A DNA stretch of 64,000 nucleotides, taken from the NCBI RefSeq assembly GCF_024732245.1, contig NZ_CP093845.1, positions 1,240,001 to 1,304,000 on the forward strand, written 5' to 3'. Made by a program: the position numbers and the translations under genes. The notes under the pieces were generated by a model. That model saw only the letters and a list, made by a program, of their open reading frames with translations. It was not told where the DNA came from and ran no database searches. Positions 33,199 through 43,641 of this stretch are shown one piece after another (positions within the stretch are counted from its first letter, which is position 1; every line of letters begins with the position of its first letter). The DNA comes from Dietzia sp. B32. GTDB taxonomy: Bacteria; Actinomycetota; Actinomycetes; Mycobacteriales; Mycobacteriaceae.

Positions 33199-33465
33199 AT
33201 GACCAACGCCCGACCGTCAGACCCTGATCCCGCCCAGAGCCCGGACGTGGACAGCACCGGTTCCGCGCCAGCGGGAATCACCCCGGACTCCGACTCCACC
33301 TCGATGCAGTCGGACAGCGCAAGCGAGAAGCAGAGCCCGACGCAGCGGCAGAGCCCGACACCTCAGCCCGGCAACAAGGGTGCCGTCGTGTGGATCGTGG
33401 TCATCGCCGTCGTGGTCCTCCTTCTGGTGGTCGGGCTCGTGGGCTACGCGTTCGAAGTGTTCTAG
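33199..33465 (+). CDS. Small Ser/Pro-rich protein with C-terminal membrane anchor
   Basis: 88 residues. The first ~60 are hydrophilic and low-complexity (Ser, Pro, Asp, Gln; QSPTQRQSPTPQPG). A single membrane helix (AVVWIVVIAVVVLLLVVGLVGYAF) closes the protein, so it is probably a tail-anchored or signal-anchor protein. ATG 33199 follows GAGAGG. The next gene starts five bases after its stop, so the two are co-transcribed. Function unknown. Confidence 0.65.
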   Translation: MTNARPSDPDPAQSPDVDSTGSAPAGITPDSDSTSMQSDSASEKQSPTQRQSPTPQPGNKGAVVWIVVIAVVVLLLVVGLVGYAFEVF

Positions 33466-33469
33466 AGCG

Positions 33470-34654
33470 ATGCCTGCCTCCTTCGACACCGTGATCATCG
33501 GGGCGGGCAACGCCGGGGTCTCCCTGGCCGCTCGCCTCCAGCGCGACGGCGTACGCGGCATCGCGCTCATCGACCCCAGCCCGATCCACCGCTACCGGCC
33601 GATGCTCAACTACGCCGCGGCGGGGCAGGCCCGCATGTCCCGCTACGAGCGGCCCCTGGCGACGGTCGTCCCGGACGGGGTCGAACTCATACCGCACGCG
33701 GCGACCCGCGTCGATCCGGACGCCCGGACCGTCACACTCGAGAGCGGCGCGTCCGTCAGTTACAGCGACCTCGTCCTGTGCCCCGGGCTCACCCCGCACT
33801 GGGACGATATCCCGGGACTGCAGGACGCCTTCGTCGACGGCTGGGCGGTGTCGGCCCACGTACCCGAGTACGCCGGCCGCGCGTGTGCCGCCCTGGTCCG
33901 CGAGCGCGAGGGGACCGTGGTGTTCTCGGTGCCGCCCGAGCCCGCGTCCTGTGGCGGGACGGTACTCAAGGCGATGTTCCTGGCGTGCGACCGGTGGCGG
34001 CGCAAGGAGGTCCTCGACCGGATCGACGTGCACCTGGTGACCCCGTTCGGAGGGCTGCTCGGACTGGAGGAGATCGACGCGCGGCTGCAACCGTTCATCG
34101 AGGACTACGGCATCACCGTCCACGCGAACACGCGGGTGGCCGCCGTCGACCACCGGGCCAGAACCGTTTCGCTGGACGGCCCGGCCCCGGTGACGCTCGA
34201 GCAGGTCAACCTGGCCTACGTCACCCCGCACAGCCGCACCCCCCGGTTCGTCGCCCAGTCGGAGCTGGCGACATCCGATGCCTCCGCACTCGTCGACGTG
34301 GACCCCCGCACCCTGCGGCACGCCCGGTTCGAGACCGTGTGGGGCCTCGGGGACGCCGCGACTGTCGGCACTCGGCCGTCCGGTGGTGCGTTGCGCGACC
34401 AGGTCGCGGTGGTGGCGGACAATCTGCGCGCCGCCCGCGAGGGTGGAGCCCTGACGGAGTACGACGGCTACACCGTCATCCCCGTGGCCGTGAGCAGGAA
34501 CCGACTGGTGCTCGACGAGCACGACCGGGACGGCCGGCCCGCCCCGTCGGTGCGCGGGATCGACCTCACGGCCCCCAGGCGGATGACCTACGTGTTCGAC
34601 CGGTTCGTCCAGCCCGTCGTGTACTTCCGCAGACTGCTACGCGGACGCGTCTGA
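33470..34654 (+). CDS. SQR-like FAD/NAD(P)-dependent oxidoreductase
   Basis: 394 residues. TVIIGAGNAGVSLAARLQ binds FAD. The pattern YRPMLNYAAAGQ, then FSVPPEPASCGGTVLKAMFLACDRWRR and LVTPFGGLLG parallels type II sulfide:quinone oxidoreductases, where the equivalent segment carries a catalytic cysteine (here PASCGG). VWGLGDAATV is the second FAD motif and the C-terminal YVFDRFVQPVVYFRRLLRG could anchor it to the membrane. A second cysteine partner is not certain, so 'SQR-like' is as far as I go. Its end overlaps the convergent TetR gene by 18 bp. Confidence 0.8.
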   Translation: MPASFDTVIIGAGNAGVSLAARLQRDGVRGIALIDPSPIHRYRPMLNYAAAGQARMSRYERPLATVVPDGVELIPHAATRVDPDARTVTLESGASVSYSDLVLCPGLTPHWDDIPGLQDAFVDGWAVSAHVPEYAGRACAALVREREGTVVFSVPPEPASCGGTVLKAMFLACDRWRRKEVLDRIDVHLVTPFGGLLGLEEIDARLQPFIEDYGITVHANTRVAAVDHRARTVSLDGPAPVTLEQVNLAYVTPHSRTPRFVAQSELATSDASALVDVDPRTLRHARFETVWGLGDAATVGTRPSGGALRDQVAVVADNLRAAREGGALTEYDGYTVIPVAVSRNRLVLDEHDRDGRPAPSVRGIDLTAPRRMTYVFDRFVQPVVYFRRLLRGRV

Positions 34655-35416
34655 CCCGGTGACAGGCGCCGTCGCCGCGCCGGTGGCCTCCCCGGCCTGG
34701 ACGTGGTCTCCCGCCTCCCCGGCCTGGAGGCGGTCTCCCCCGGCCCCGGCAGGGGCCTCGTGGGATCCGATCCTGGCGCGCAACGCGGCCTCGACCATGT
34801 CGTAGAGGTGGGCGACGACTTTCTCGAACTCGCTGTTGACCACGGTGTTCCGCGCGTCCCGGCGATCCTCGTAGACCGCGAGCGCGCCGGTGAACATCTG
34901 GGTCGCCAGGTCTATACGCTCGAACGCCACCCGTCGCGGCAGGTGGGAGCACACGTCCATGAGGCGGACCACCACGTCGTCGGTGGCGGTGCGCAGCTGC
35001 GCCTCCGGGATGCCGGGGGCCATGACCGGTCCGACCCGCTGCAGGAACCGCGCGTAGTAGGTGGATTCGGGTTGAGCCCGGAGCAGGTCGACGATCGGCT
35101 CTAAGAGAACCCGCACCAGTGACGTGAGATCGGCACCCAGACCCTTCTCGTCGATCTCCACGAGTCGCTGCTGGCGGACCGCGTCGAGGGCGGTCAACCG
35201 ACGGCGCAGCACCTGCAGGATGAGTCCGTCGCGGCTGCCGAAGTGGTACTGCACCGCCGAGTTGTTGCGCTGCCCCGCGGCGGTGGCGACATCGCGCATC
35301 GAGACCCTGTCCAGGCCCCGTTGGCCGATCAACTCCTCGGCGATCTCGATCATCGCCGTCTTGGCGTCCTTCGTCGGGACGGCACCGTCGGCCGGAACAC
35401 CACTCATCACGTCCAT
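34637..35416 (-). CDS. TetR family regulator downstream of the peptide permease genes
   Basis: 259 residues. The HTH RGLDRVSMRDVATAAGQRNNSAVQYHFGSRDGLI is a TetR domain of the type with NNSAVQYHFG. The effector domain follows, and a Gly/Ala-rich tail with two QAGEA repeats ends the protein. ATG 35416 has AAGGAG five bases away. It lies 71 bp after the permease dppC-like gene on the same strand, so it probably regulates the transport operon. TCTAAG-N7-CTTAGA at 37716-37734 is a candidate operator. Confidence 0.85.
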   Translation of the reverse strand: MDVMSGVPADGAVPTKDAKTAMIEIAEELIGQRGLDRVSMRDVATAAGQRNNSAVQYHFGSRDGLILQVLRRRLTALDAVRQQRLVEIDEKGLGADLTSLVRVLLEPIVDLLRAQPESTYYARFLQRVGPVMAPGIPEAQLRTATDDVVVRLMDVCSHLPRRVAFERIDLATQMFTGALAVYEDRRDARNTVVNSEFEKVVAHLYDMVEAALRARIGSHEAPAGAGGDRLQAGEAGDHVQAGEATGAATAPVTGSDASA

Positions 35417-35487
35417 CGTGCTCCTTCCGCTACGCGCCCATTGTCCACGCACCCGCCCCATTTCTGATCCGCCACGTGTGCGGGGAC

Positions 35488-36507
35488 TCAGATCTTGGCG
35501 GCTCCGGGGCTCCACTTGCGGCCCGCCGCCTCGCCGAGCTGGTTGAAACTCAACACGGTGAGGAAGAGGACGAACGCGGGGATCCCCACGAGGGCGGGGT
35601 ACCTCTCGAAGTCCGGCTGGCCGGCGCTGATCATGTTGCCCCAGGTCGGTTCGGGTCGCGGGATGCTCAGTCCCAGGTAGCTGAGCGACGCCTCCGCGAC
35701 GATCAGCACCGCCACGAGCATGAAGCTGTAGGACAGCACCGGCGCCACGATGTTCGGCGCGACCTCGCGAAGCATGATCCGGGTCTCGCCGGCACCGAGC
35801 GAGCGGGCGGCGGTGACGAACTCACGGCCGGCGAAGCTCATCGCGTTGGCGCGGACGAGCCGCGCATAGGACGGCACCACCATGATCCCCAGTGCCAGGG
35901 TGACGTTGACCAGGGTCGGCTCGAGGACCGTGACGATCGCGATGAGCAGGATGAGCGACGGGAACGCCAGCAGGACGTCGCTGATGACGGAGACGATCCG
36001 GTCTGCCCAGCCGCCCTTGTAGCCGGCCACCAACCCCAGTGCGCCGCCGATGAGTGCGCCGATGACGACGCCACCGATGCCCACGACGATGGAGACGCGG
36101 GCCCCGTAGAGCAGACCGCCGAGAACGTCGAGGCCCTGACGATCGGTGCCGAGGGGATGCGCCGTGAACAGGTCCGCGGGGAGCAGGGACCGGGTGGTCA
36201 GCGCGAACTGCGGGTCACGCGCCTCGGCGAGCGGCAGGAAGTCGACGACCAACGCTCCGAGGACGATGAGGACGGTCCAGCCCAGGGCCAACAGGGTGCC
36301 GACCCCGGAGAGCTTCGGCAGGCGGCGCCGCCGACGAACGGGCGCCACCGCGGCGGCCGCGCCGGCCGCGCCGGTCGCGCCGGTCGCGGTGGCGCTCGTG
36401 GCCGAGCCCGTGGTCGTGTCGGTGGCGCTCGTGGCCGTGGCCGTGTCGGTGGCGGTGTCGGTGGGCGTAGCGGTAGCGGTGGAACGGGTCGGGTCGATGT
36501 CAGCCAC
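35488..36507 (-). CDS. ABC transporter permease, DppC/OppC type
   Basis: 339 residues. A long disordered Thr/Ala-rich leader (TATATPTDTATDTATATSATD, residues ~10-35) precedes six membrane helices. AARSLGAGETRIMLREVAPNIVAPVL is the EAA loop that docks on the ATPase, and the family GxDxxGxDV-like HPLGTDRQGLDVLGGLLYGARVS comes before the first periplasmic loop. With the gene at 36500 it forms the channel of an oligopeptide/nickel-class importer. Its start overlaps the upstream permease gene by eight bases. Confidence 0.92.
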   Translation of the reverse strand: MADIDPTRSTATATPTDTATDTATATSATDTTTGSATSATATGATGAAGAAAAVAPVRRRRRLPKLSGVGTLLALGWTVLIVLGALVVDFLPLAEARDPQFALTTRSLLPADLFTAHPLGTDRQGLDVLGGLLYGARVSIVVGIGGVVIGALIGGALGLVAGYKGGWADRIVSVISDVLLAFPSLILLIAIVTVLEPTLVNVTLALGIMVVPSYARLVRANAMSFAGREFVTAARSLGAGETRIMLREVAPNIVAPVLSYSFMLVAVLIVAEASLSYLGLSIPRPEPTWGNMISAGQPDFERYPALVGIPAFVLFLTVLSFNQLGEAAGRKWSPGAAKI

Positions 36508-37645
36508 GGCGGATCCTCGGGTCGATGAGTGCGTAGGTGACGTCCACGGTCATGTTGACCACGACGTAGAAGACGGCGATGACGATCACGCCGCCGAGCA
36601 CCACGGGAAGGTTGTCGTTCTGGACGGCATCGACGATCATGCTGCCCATCCCGGGCAGGTTGAACAGTCGCTCGACGACCACCGTGCCGCCGATGAGGCG
36701 GCCGAGGCTGATGCCGGCGAGGGTGATGATCGAGACCGTCGACGGCCGCAGGGCCTCTCTGACCAGGACGTGGCCGGTGGGCATGCCCTTGGCGCGCGCC
36801 GAGAGGACGAAGTCCTGCTGCAGGGTCGAGATCATGTCGGTTCGCAGGACGCGGGTGAAGATCGCCACCTCCATCAGCGCGAGGGTGAGCGCGGGCAGGG
36901 CGATGCTGCGCAGGTTCTCCCCCAGCCCCTCGGCCAACGGCACGTAACCCTGGCGCGGGAACTCGGGGAGGAGGAGCGCGATCGACGCGAGCACCCCGCC
37001 CACCACGAGACCGGCGATGAGAGACCGACCCCACATGACCCCGGGGGCTCCGGGCCCGCCCCGTCGGCCGAGCGGCGACAGAGCCACCACGAGCCCGACC
37101 ACGACGGCGACGCCGAGGATGAGCTGCTGCGCGAACGAGTGGTTGAACACCAGCAGGTAGATCAACAGCAGACCGGCCACGAAGCTGGGGACCGAGATGA
37201 ACGCGAACGCGACGACCGAGGCGACCCGGTCGAACACTCCGCCGCGGCGGTAGGCCGACCACACCGCGACCGGCACCGCGATCGCCAGCGACAGGATGAT
37301 CGACAGAAAGGCGAGCTGGAGGGTGACCGGTAGGGCGTTGCCGATCATCTCGGTGACCGGCTGGTTGGGAGGGATCAGCGAGTTGCCGAGATCCGCGGAC
37401 GCCATGCTGCCGGCCCAGTCCGCGAATCGGGTCGCCAGTGGCTCGTCGAGACCCAGCTCCTCCCGGGCCGCCTGGTACTGCTCCGCGGTCGCGCCCGGCC
37501 CCACGGCGGACGCCGCGGAGTCCCCGGGAACGGCCTCCATCAGGAAGAACGCGCCGATGGTGGCGAGTATGACGACGACGGCCGCGTGCAGAGCGCGTTC
37601 GCCAATGAACCTGAGCACGTGGGGAGTCCCCTTCGTCTGAGTCAC
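36500..37645 (-). CDS. ABC transporter permease, DppB/OppB type
   Basis: 381 residues with six membrane helices. The N-terminal FIGERALHAAVVVILATIGAFFLMEAVPGD and the coupling loop RAKGMPTGHVLVREALRPSTVSIIT are DppB hallmarks. A ~45-residue insert (SPLGRRGGPGAPGVMWGRS) sits between helices 3 and 4. Start may be GTG 37645, or GTG 37618, which has AAGGGG about nine bases upstream; I keep the longer form for safety. The gene is divergent from the ATPase genes of the same transporter. Confidence 0.9.
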   Translation of the reverse strand: MTQTKGTPHVLRFIGERALHAAVVVILATIGAFFLMEAVPGDSAASAVGPGATAEQYQAAREELGLDEPLATRFADWAGSMASADLGNSLIPPNQPVTEMIGNALPVTLQLAFLSIILSLAIAVPVAVWSAYRRGGVFDRVASVVAFAFISVPSFVAGLLLIYLLVFNHSFAQQLILGVAVVVGLVVALSPLGRRGGPGAPGVMWGRSLIAGLVVGGVLASIALLLPEFPRQGYVPLAEGLGENLRSIALPALTLALMEVAIFTRVLRTDMISTLQQDFVLSARAKGMPTGHVLVREALRPSTVSIITLAGISLGRLIGGTVVVERLFNLPGMGSMIVDAVQNDNLPVVLGGVIVIAVFYVVVNMTVDVTYALIDPRIRRG

Positions 37646-37715
37646 CGCCTGAGGCGGTTTCTTAATTGTCTTGACGTGGACACACTATGCCGTGATACTC
37701 GTCACAGCAACACGT

Positions 37716-37734
37716 TCTAAGCCGTTGTCTTAGA
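37716..37734. promoter_or_regulatory. Candidate operator in the divergent transporter promoter
   Basis: TCTAAG-N7-CTTAGA lies between the permease and ATPase operons, about 35 bp before the first ATPase. The TetR gene at 34637 is the likely ligand, by co-location. Confidence 0.45.
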
Positions 37735-37768
37735 CCCCCGTCCGAGACACCACACCCAGGAGGCAGCC

Positions 37769-38865
<1,097 letters not shown>

Positions 38866-38869
<4 letters not shown>

Positions 38870-39951
38870 CCGTCCCCTCGAACGACCTCACCGGTTCGGC
38901 CGGGTCGGAGACCGCGGGCCGTCCGGCGGAAGCCGACCTCGTCGTCGTCGACACCGGGGCTGCCGACACCGACGCCGTCGACAAACTCGTGGTCGACGGC
39001 GTGACCGTCGAGTACCACACCCGCAAGGGCACGGTCCACGCCGTCTCGGACGTCTCCCTCACCGTCCCCCGGGGCTCCACACTGGCCCTGGTCGGCGAGT
39101 CCGGCTGCGGCAAGTCCAGCCTCGGGCGGGCCATGCTGCAGCTGCCCCGCCCCTCGTCCGGACGCGTCAAGGTCGACGACACCGACCTGTGCGCGCTGTC
39201 CGGGGCGGCCCTGACCCGCGCCCGCAGGATGATCCAGATGGTGTTCCAGGACCCCGTCTCCTCGCTCAACCCGCGCCGCAAGGTCCGCGACATCGTGGCC
39301 GAGGGGCTGGAGATCCAGGGCGTCGACGGCGGTCGCGAGGAGATCCGGCGCCGTGTGGACGCCGCCCTCGAGGCGGTCGGTCTGGACCCCGAGCACGCCG
39401 GCGGCCGGCGCCCGTCCGAGTTCTCCGGCGGGCAGTGCCAGCGGATCGCCCTGGCCCGCGCCCTCGTACTGGAACCCGAGGTGCTGGTCTGCGACGAGCC
39501 CGTGTCCGCGCTCGACGTCTCCGTGCAGGCGCAGATCCTCAACCTGCTCGAGGAGATGAAGGAGCGCTACCACCTGACGATGGTCTTCATCTCCCACGAC
39601 CTGTCGGTGGTGCACAACATCGCCGACCGCGTGGCGGTGATGTACCTCGGCACGGTGTGCGAGGTCGCCGACACCGAGTCGCTGTACCGGGCCCCGGCCC
39701 ACCCGTACACGATGCTGCTCATCTCGTCCGCGCCGACGCTCGGCGGGACGCTCGCCGACACGCTGGGCGAGGACTCCATCACCGCGACCAGCTCCGAGCT
39801 GCCCTCGCCCCTGAACCCCCCGTCCGGATGCAGATTCCGAACCCGGTGCCCACTGGCCACCGACATCTGCGCCACCGACCGTCCTCCCTTGGTCGACATC
39901 GCGCCCGGCCACCAGGTCGCGTGCCACCACCCTCTCCAGGAGAATCGATGA
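38866..39951 (+). CDS. ABC transporter ATP-binding protein, DppF/OppF type
   Basis: 361 residues. Walker A GESGCGKSSLGRAML, signature FSGGQCQRIALARAL, Walker B VLVCDEPVSALDVS and the oligopeptide-type C-terminus (APAHPYTMLL, GCRFRTRCPLATDIC) are present. The N-terminal ~35 residues are a variable acidic leader before KLVVDGVTVEYHTRKG. ATG 38866 overlaps the stop of the preceding ATPase (ATGA), and its own stop overlaps the next start the same way, so three genes are translationally coupled. Confidence 0.93.
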
Positions 39952-41552
39952 AGCGCACCACCAGCGCCCTGGCCGTACTCGCGGCCGCCGCCCTGACCCT
40001 GTCCGCGTGCGGCGGCGGGGAGGAGTCCACCTCCGCCTCCGGCGGCGCCGAGGGTCAGGCCCCCGACCAGTCCGAGCGGTGCACCGAGGACCTCGCCGGC
40101 GGCACGATCACCGTGGGCGAATTCTCCATGCTCCCGTCCTTCGCCCCCGGTCAGGGCCAGTACGGTGTCCGCGGCGGAGCCCAGTCGGCCGCCGTCTACG
40201 ACCGGCTGATGGTGTGGAACCCCGAGGCCGAGGCGTTCGAGCCCAAGCTCGCCGAGTCCCTCGAGGCCAACGACGACAACACCGTCTGGACCATGACGCT
40301 GCGCGACGGCGTCACCTTCTCCAACGGCGACCCCCTCACCGCGGACGACGTCGCGTTCACGGTCGGCCTGCACAAGGACCCCGCCACCCGGTCGGTCGCG
40401 ATGACCGAGGCCATGCAGATCTCCGACGTCCGCGTGGTGGACCCGCTCACCGTCGAGTTCACACTCGCCGACCCGTGGGCAGGGTTCCCCATCACGCTCG
40501 CCGGCACCGTCGGAGAGGTCATCCCCAAGGCCGCCTACGAGGCCGCCGATCCGCGGGACTGGGCGCGCAACCCGATCGGCGCCGGCGCGTTCACTGTCGC
40601 CAACTACGTCCCCGACCAGGAGACGGTCCTCGAGCCCAACCCGGACTACTACGGCGGCCCCGTCTGCCCCACCCTGAAGTTCATCCGCATCCCCGGTTCC
40701 CAGGGCACCTACGACGCCTTCCAGACCGGGGAGCTCCAGGTGGCCTTCCTGCGTGGCGCCAAGTTCATGAACATGGCCACGTCCGACGACGTCCGCGGTT
40801 TCGAGGAGATCATCAGCTCCGGCTCGGTGATCAACATGAACTCGGGCAAGGCCGGCTACGACGGCATCCTCACCGACGTCCGCGCCCGCCGGGCCGTGGC
40901 GGCCGCCATGGACCGCGACCTGTGGAACCAGCGCTTGTACGACGGCGAGGGTCAGGCGACCTCCGCCCTGATCGCCGAATCCTCCCGACTGTTCGACGGC
41001 CAGGAGGGCCCGGCGTACGACGTCGAGAAGGCCAAGGCGCTCGTGGCGGAACTCAAGGCCGACCGCCCGGACTGGGACGGTTCCCTGCGGATGCTCATCT
41101 CCGACGGTCCCGAGAACATCGAGGCTGGCGTGGTGGCCAAGGCCCTGCTGGACGCGGCCGGGTTCGACGTCCGGATCGACAACGCCCCGGTCTCCCAGGT
41201 CACCGCGCGTCAGTTCACCGGCGACTACGAGATCGTGATCGGCGGCCTGGCCACCTCGGACGCCGATCCGGCGGCCGCGTTCGCCAGCGGCATGCTCCCG
41301 ACCGGCGCGACCAACCTCACCGGCATCGACGACCCCGAGCTCACCGCCGCGGTCAACGACCTCAAGGCCGCCGGTGACCTCGACGCCCAGAAGGAGGCGC
41401 TCACGCGCCTACAGGAGGTCTTCAACGAGGTGCAGCCGTTCACCGTGATGGCCAACGCCGAGCAGTACGTGGCCGTCTCCGACACCATCGGGGGACTCAC
41501 CCCGACCCTGTCCTCGACCGTCCTCTACGACGGGGCCTTCGTGAAGGAGTGA
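39948..41552 (+). CDS. ABC transporter substrate-binding lipoprotein (DppA/OppA family), copy 1
   Basis: 534 residues. The signal peptide MKRTTSALAVLAAAALTLSAC ends in the lipobox LSAC, so it is lipid-anchored outside the membrane. LAESLEANDDNTVWTMTLRDGVTFSNGDPLTADDVAFT and NPIGAGAFTVANYVPDQETVLEPNPDYYGG are SBP_bac_5 blocks that bind peptides, nickel chelates or other solutes. ATG 39948 overlaps the previous stop, with AGGAGA upstream. A close paralogue follows at 41751 after a hairpin at 41643-41682. Ligand unknown. Confidence 0.93.
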   Translation: MKRTTSALAVLAAAALTLSACGGGEESTSASGGAEGQAPDQSERCTEDLAGGTITVGEFSMLPSFAPGQGQYGVRGGAQSAAVYDRLMVWNPEAEAFEPKLAESLEANDDNTVWTMTLRDGVTFSNGDPLTADDVAFTVGLHKDPATRSVAMTEAMQISDVRVVDPLTVEFTLADPWAGFPITLAGTVGEVIPKAAYEAADPRDWARNPIGAGAFTVANYVPDQETVLEPNPDYYGGPVCPTLKFIRIPGSQGTYDAFQTGELQVAFLRGAKFMNMATSDDVRGFEEIISSGSVINMNSGKAGYDGILTDVRARRAVAAAMDRDLWNQRLYDGEGQATSALIAESSRLFDGQEGPAYDVEKAKALVAELKADRPDWDGSLRMLISDGPENIEAGVVAKALLDAAGFDVRIDNAPVSQVTARQFTGDYEIVIGGLATSDADPAAAFASGMLPTGATNLTGIDDPELTAAVNDLKAAGDLDAQKEALTRLQEVFNEVQPFTVMANAEQYVAVSDTIGGLTPTLSSTVLYDGAFVKE

Positions 41553-41642
41553 CCGTCACGGGGGTGACAGTCACGGAGTGATTCCTCCGCTCGCCTCTCG
41601 AACGCCCGCGGCCCCGACGGGCCGCCCCCGCACCACCACGAC

Positions 41643-41682
41643 GTGCCCCGGGCTCCCGCCCACCGGTGAGAGCCCGGGGCAC
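41643..41682 (+). terminator. Hairpin between the two binding-protein genes
   Basis: GTGCCCCGGGCTC (41643-41655) pairs perfectly with 41670-41682. No U-tract follows. It may partly terminate or stabilise the upstream mRNA, allowing different levels of the two binding proteins. Confidence 0.55.
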
Positions 41683-41750
41683 CTCTCTGCCGACGACACC
41701 GACGCACGGCGGGCCGATCGGCCCGCCGCCCCTCACCACCAGGAGAAAAG

Positions 41751-43352
41751 ATGACCCGCGCCACCAGCGCCCTGGCCGTCCTCGCCGCGACCACCCTCGC
41801 CCTCACCGCCTGTGGAGGCGGCGGAGCCGATCCCACCGCATCGGCCTCCGGCGCCACCGCGCCGGACCAATCCGAGCGCTGCACAGCCGACCGGGCCGGA
41901 GGCACCATCACCATGGGTGAGTACGCCATGCTCCCGTCCTTCGCGCCCGGCCAGGGCCAGTTCGGCGTCCGCGGGGCCACCGAGTCCGCCGCCGTCTACG
42001 ACCGTCTCATGCGGTGGAACCCCGAGGCCGCGGAGTTCGAGCCCAAGCTGGCCGAGTCCCTGGAGTCCGCCGAGGACAACACCGTGTGGACCCTGACGCT
42101 CCGCGAGGGCGTCACCTTCTCCAACGGGGATCCGCTCACCGCCGAGGACGTGGCGTTCACGATCGACCTGCACAAGAACCCGAAGACCGTCTCCAACGCG
42201 ATGACCGACGCGCAGCAGGTCGAGTCGACCCGCGTCGTGAACCCGCTGACCGTGGAGTTCACGTTGGCCGAGCCGTGGGCCGGATTCCCGATCCTGCTTG
42301 CAGGGACGGCGGGGGAGGTCATCCCGAAGAAGGCCTACGAGGCCGCCGGCCCCAAGGAGTGGTCGCGCAACCCGATCGGCGCCGGCGCGTTCACGGTATC
42401 CGAGTACATCCCGGACCAGGAGCTCGTACTGGAGCCCAACCCGGACTACTACGGCGGGCCCGTCTGCCCCACCCTGGAGTTCATCCGCATCCCCGGCTCG
42501 CAGGGTACCTACGAGGCGTTCCAGACCGGCGAGGTCCAGGTGGGGTTCCTGCGTGGCGCCAAGACCGTCACCGCCGCCCAGGACGCCGGCGAGCGGGGCT
42601 TCGAGACCATCACCAGCGCCGGCTCCATCGTCAACCTCAACGCCGGTAACGCGGGCTACGACGGCGTCCTCACCGACGAGCGGGCCCGTCAGGCGTTCGC
42701 CATGGCACTCGACCGGGAGCTCATCGATCAGCGCCTGACCGGCGGTCTCGGCCAGCCCACCTCCGCCATCATCGCGGAGTCCTCGCGCTTCTACGACGGG
42801 CAGCAGGGCCCCGAGTTCGACGTCGAGCAGGCGACCGCCCTCATCGACGAGGTCAAGGCCGACCGACCCGACTGGAACGGCGAGCTCACCCTGCTCGTGG
42901 CGGACAGCCCGGAGAACATGGAGTCCGGCGTGGCCGTCAAGGCACTGCTCGATGCGGCCGGCTTCGACGTCACCATCCAGAGCCAGCCCGTCGCCCAGGT
43001 CGTCGCCCGGCAGTTCACCGGCGACTATGAGGCCGTCATCGGCGGACTGTCCCCCTCGGACGCCGACCCGGCCTCCACCTTCGCCAGCGCCATGACCCCC
43101 GGTGGCTCACTCAACATCCCGGGCGTCGACGACCCCGAGCTCACCGAGGCCGTGGCCGCGTTCAAGGCCGCCGGAGACCTCGAGGCGCAGAAGGCGGCGG
43201 CGACCGACCTGCAGGAGGTCTACAACCGGGTCGTGCCGTTCGCGGTGCTGGCCAACGCGCAGGAGTACGTGGTGGTCGACGACTCCGTCAAGGGTGTCTC
43301 GCCCAGCCTGTACTCCACGATGTTCTTCGACGGGGCGTTCGTCCAGGAGTGA
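41751..43352 (+). CDS. ABC transporter substrate-binding lipoprotein (DppA/OppA family), copy 2
   Basis: 533 residues, alignable end to end with copy 1. The shared blocks include MLPSFAPGQGQ, ESAAVYDRLM, NPIGAGAFTV, FIRIPGSQGTY and ADRPDWNG. The signal peptide ends in LTAC. Differences concentrate in the middle (TVTAAQDAGERGFETITSAG against MNMATSDDVRGFEEIISSG) and ligand-facing loops, as expected if the copies bind different solutes for one transporter. ATG 41751 follows AGGAGAA. A perfect 20-bp hairpin terminates the operon. Confidence 0.93.
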   Translation: MTRATSALAVLAATTLALTACGGGGADPTASASGATAPDQSERCTADRAGGTITMGEYAMLPSFAPGQGQFGVRGATESAAVYDRLMRWNPEAAEFEPKLAESLESAEDNTVWTLTLREGVTFSNGDPLTAEDVAFTIDLHKNPKTVSNAMTDAQQVESTRVVNPLTVEFTLAEPWAGFPILLAGTAGEVIPKKAYEAAGPKEWSRNPIGAGAFTVSEYIPDQELVLEPNPDYYGGPVCPTLEFIRIPGSQGTYEAFQTGEVQVGFLRGAKTVTAAQDAGERGFETITSAGSIVNLNAGNAGYDGVLTDERARQAFAMALDRELIDQRLTGGLGQPTSAIIAESSRFYDGQQGPEFDVEQATALIDEVKADRPDWNGELTLLVADSPENMESGVAVKALLDAAGFDVTIQSQPVAQVVARQFTGDYEAVIGGLSPSDADPASTFASAMTPGGSLNIPGVDDPELTEAVAAFKAAGDLEAQKAAATDLQEVYNRVVPFAVLANAQEYVVVDDSVKGVSPSLYSTMFFDGAFVQE

Positions 43353-43380
43353 CCGCGCGGGCGGGGCGCGCCTCTCGAAC

Positions 43381-43432
43381 GCCGACGGCCCCGGATCCCG
43401 GAGACATCTCCACGGGATCCGGGGCCGTCGGC
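43381..43432 (+). terminator. Perfect 20-bp stem terminator of the transporter operon
   Basis: The arm 43381-43400 is exactly complementary to 43413-43432 with a 12-nt loop (43401-43412), beginning 29 bp after the stop codon. The strongest terminator-like structure in the window. Confidence 0.75.
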
Positions 43433-43533
43433 TTCTGCGCTCCGCCCCGCCCCGCCCCGCCCCCCCAGAAATCCGCCCCTCCGAATTCGATGCGCGGCCG
43501 GGCCCCGCGGGGCGGATCGAAATCCGAAGGGCG

Positions 43534-43625
43534 GATCGGCGGCCAGCCCGGATCGGCGGCCAGCGATCGGCGTCCAGCCGGATCGGCGTCCAGCCCGGGT
43601 CGGCGCGCAGCGATCGGCGCCCAGC
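43534..43625. repeat. Non-coding tandem repeat of GATCGGCG(G/T)CCAGC units
   Basis: Six imperfect units of 14-18 bp occur in a row (43534, 43551, 43565, 43581, 43598 and 43612), ending just before the amidase stop. To the left, ATCCGCCCCTCCGAATTCGAT and a near-complementary segment around 43513-43534 form an inverted repeat. No coding frame was recognised. Confidence 0.75.
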
Positions 43626-43641
43626 TAGGGCCCGCCCCGCG

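Noticed and set aside
43534-43625. CRISPR array
   Set aside because: Units are 14-18 bp with essentially no spacers and no cas genes nearby.
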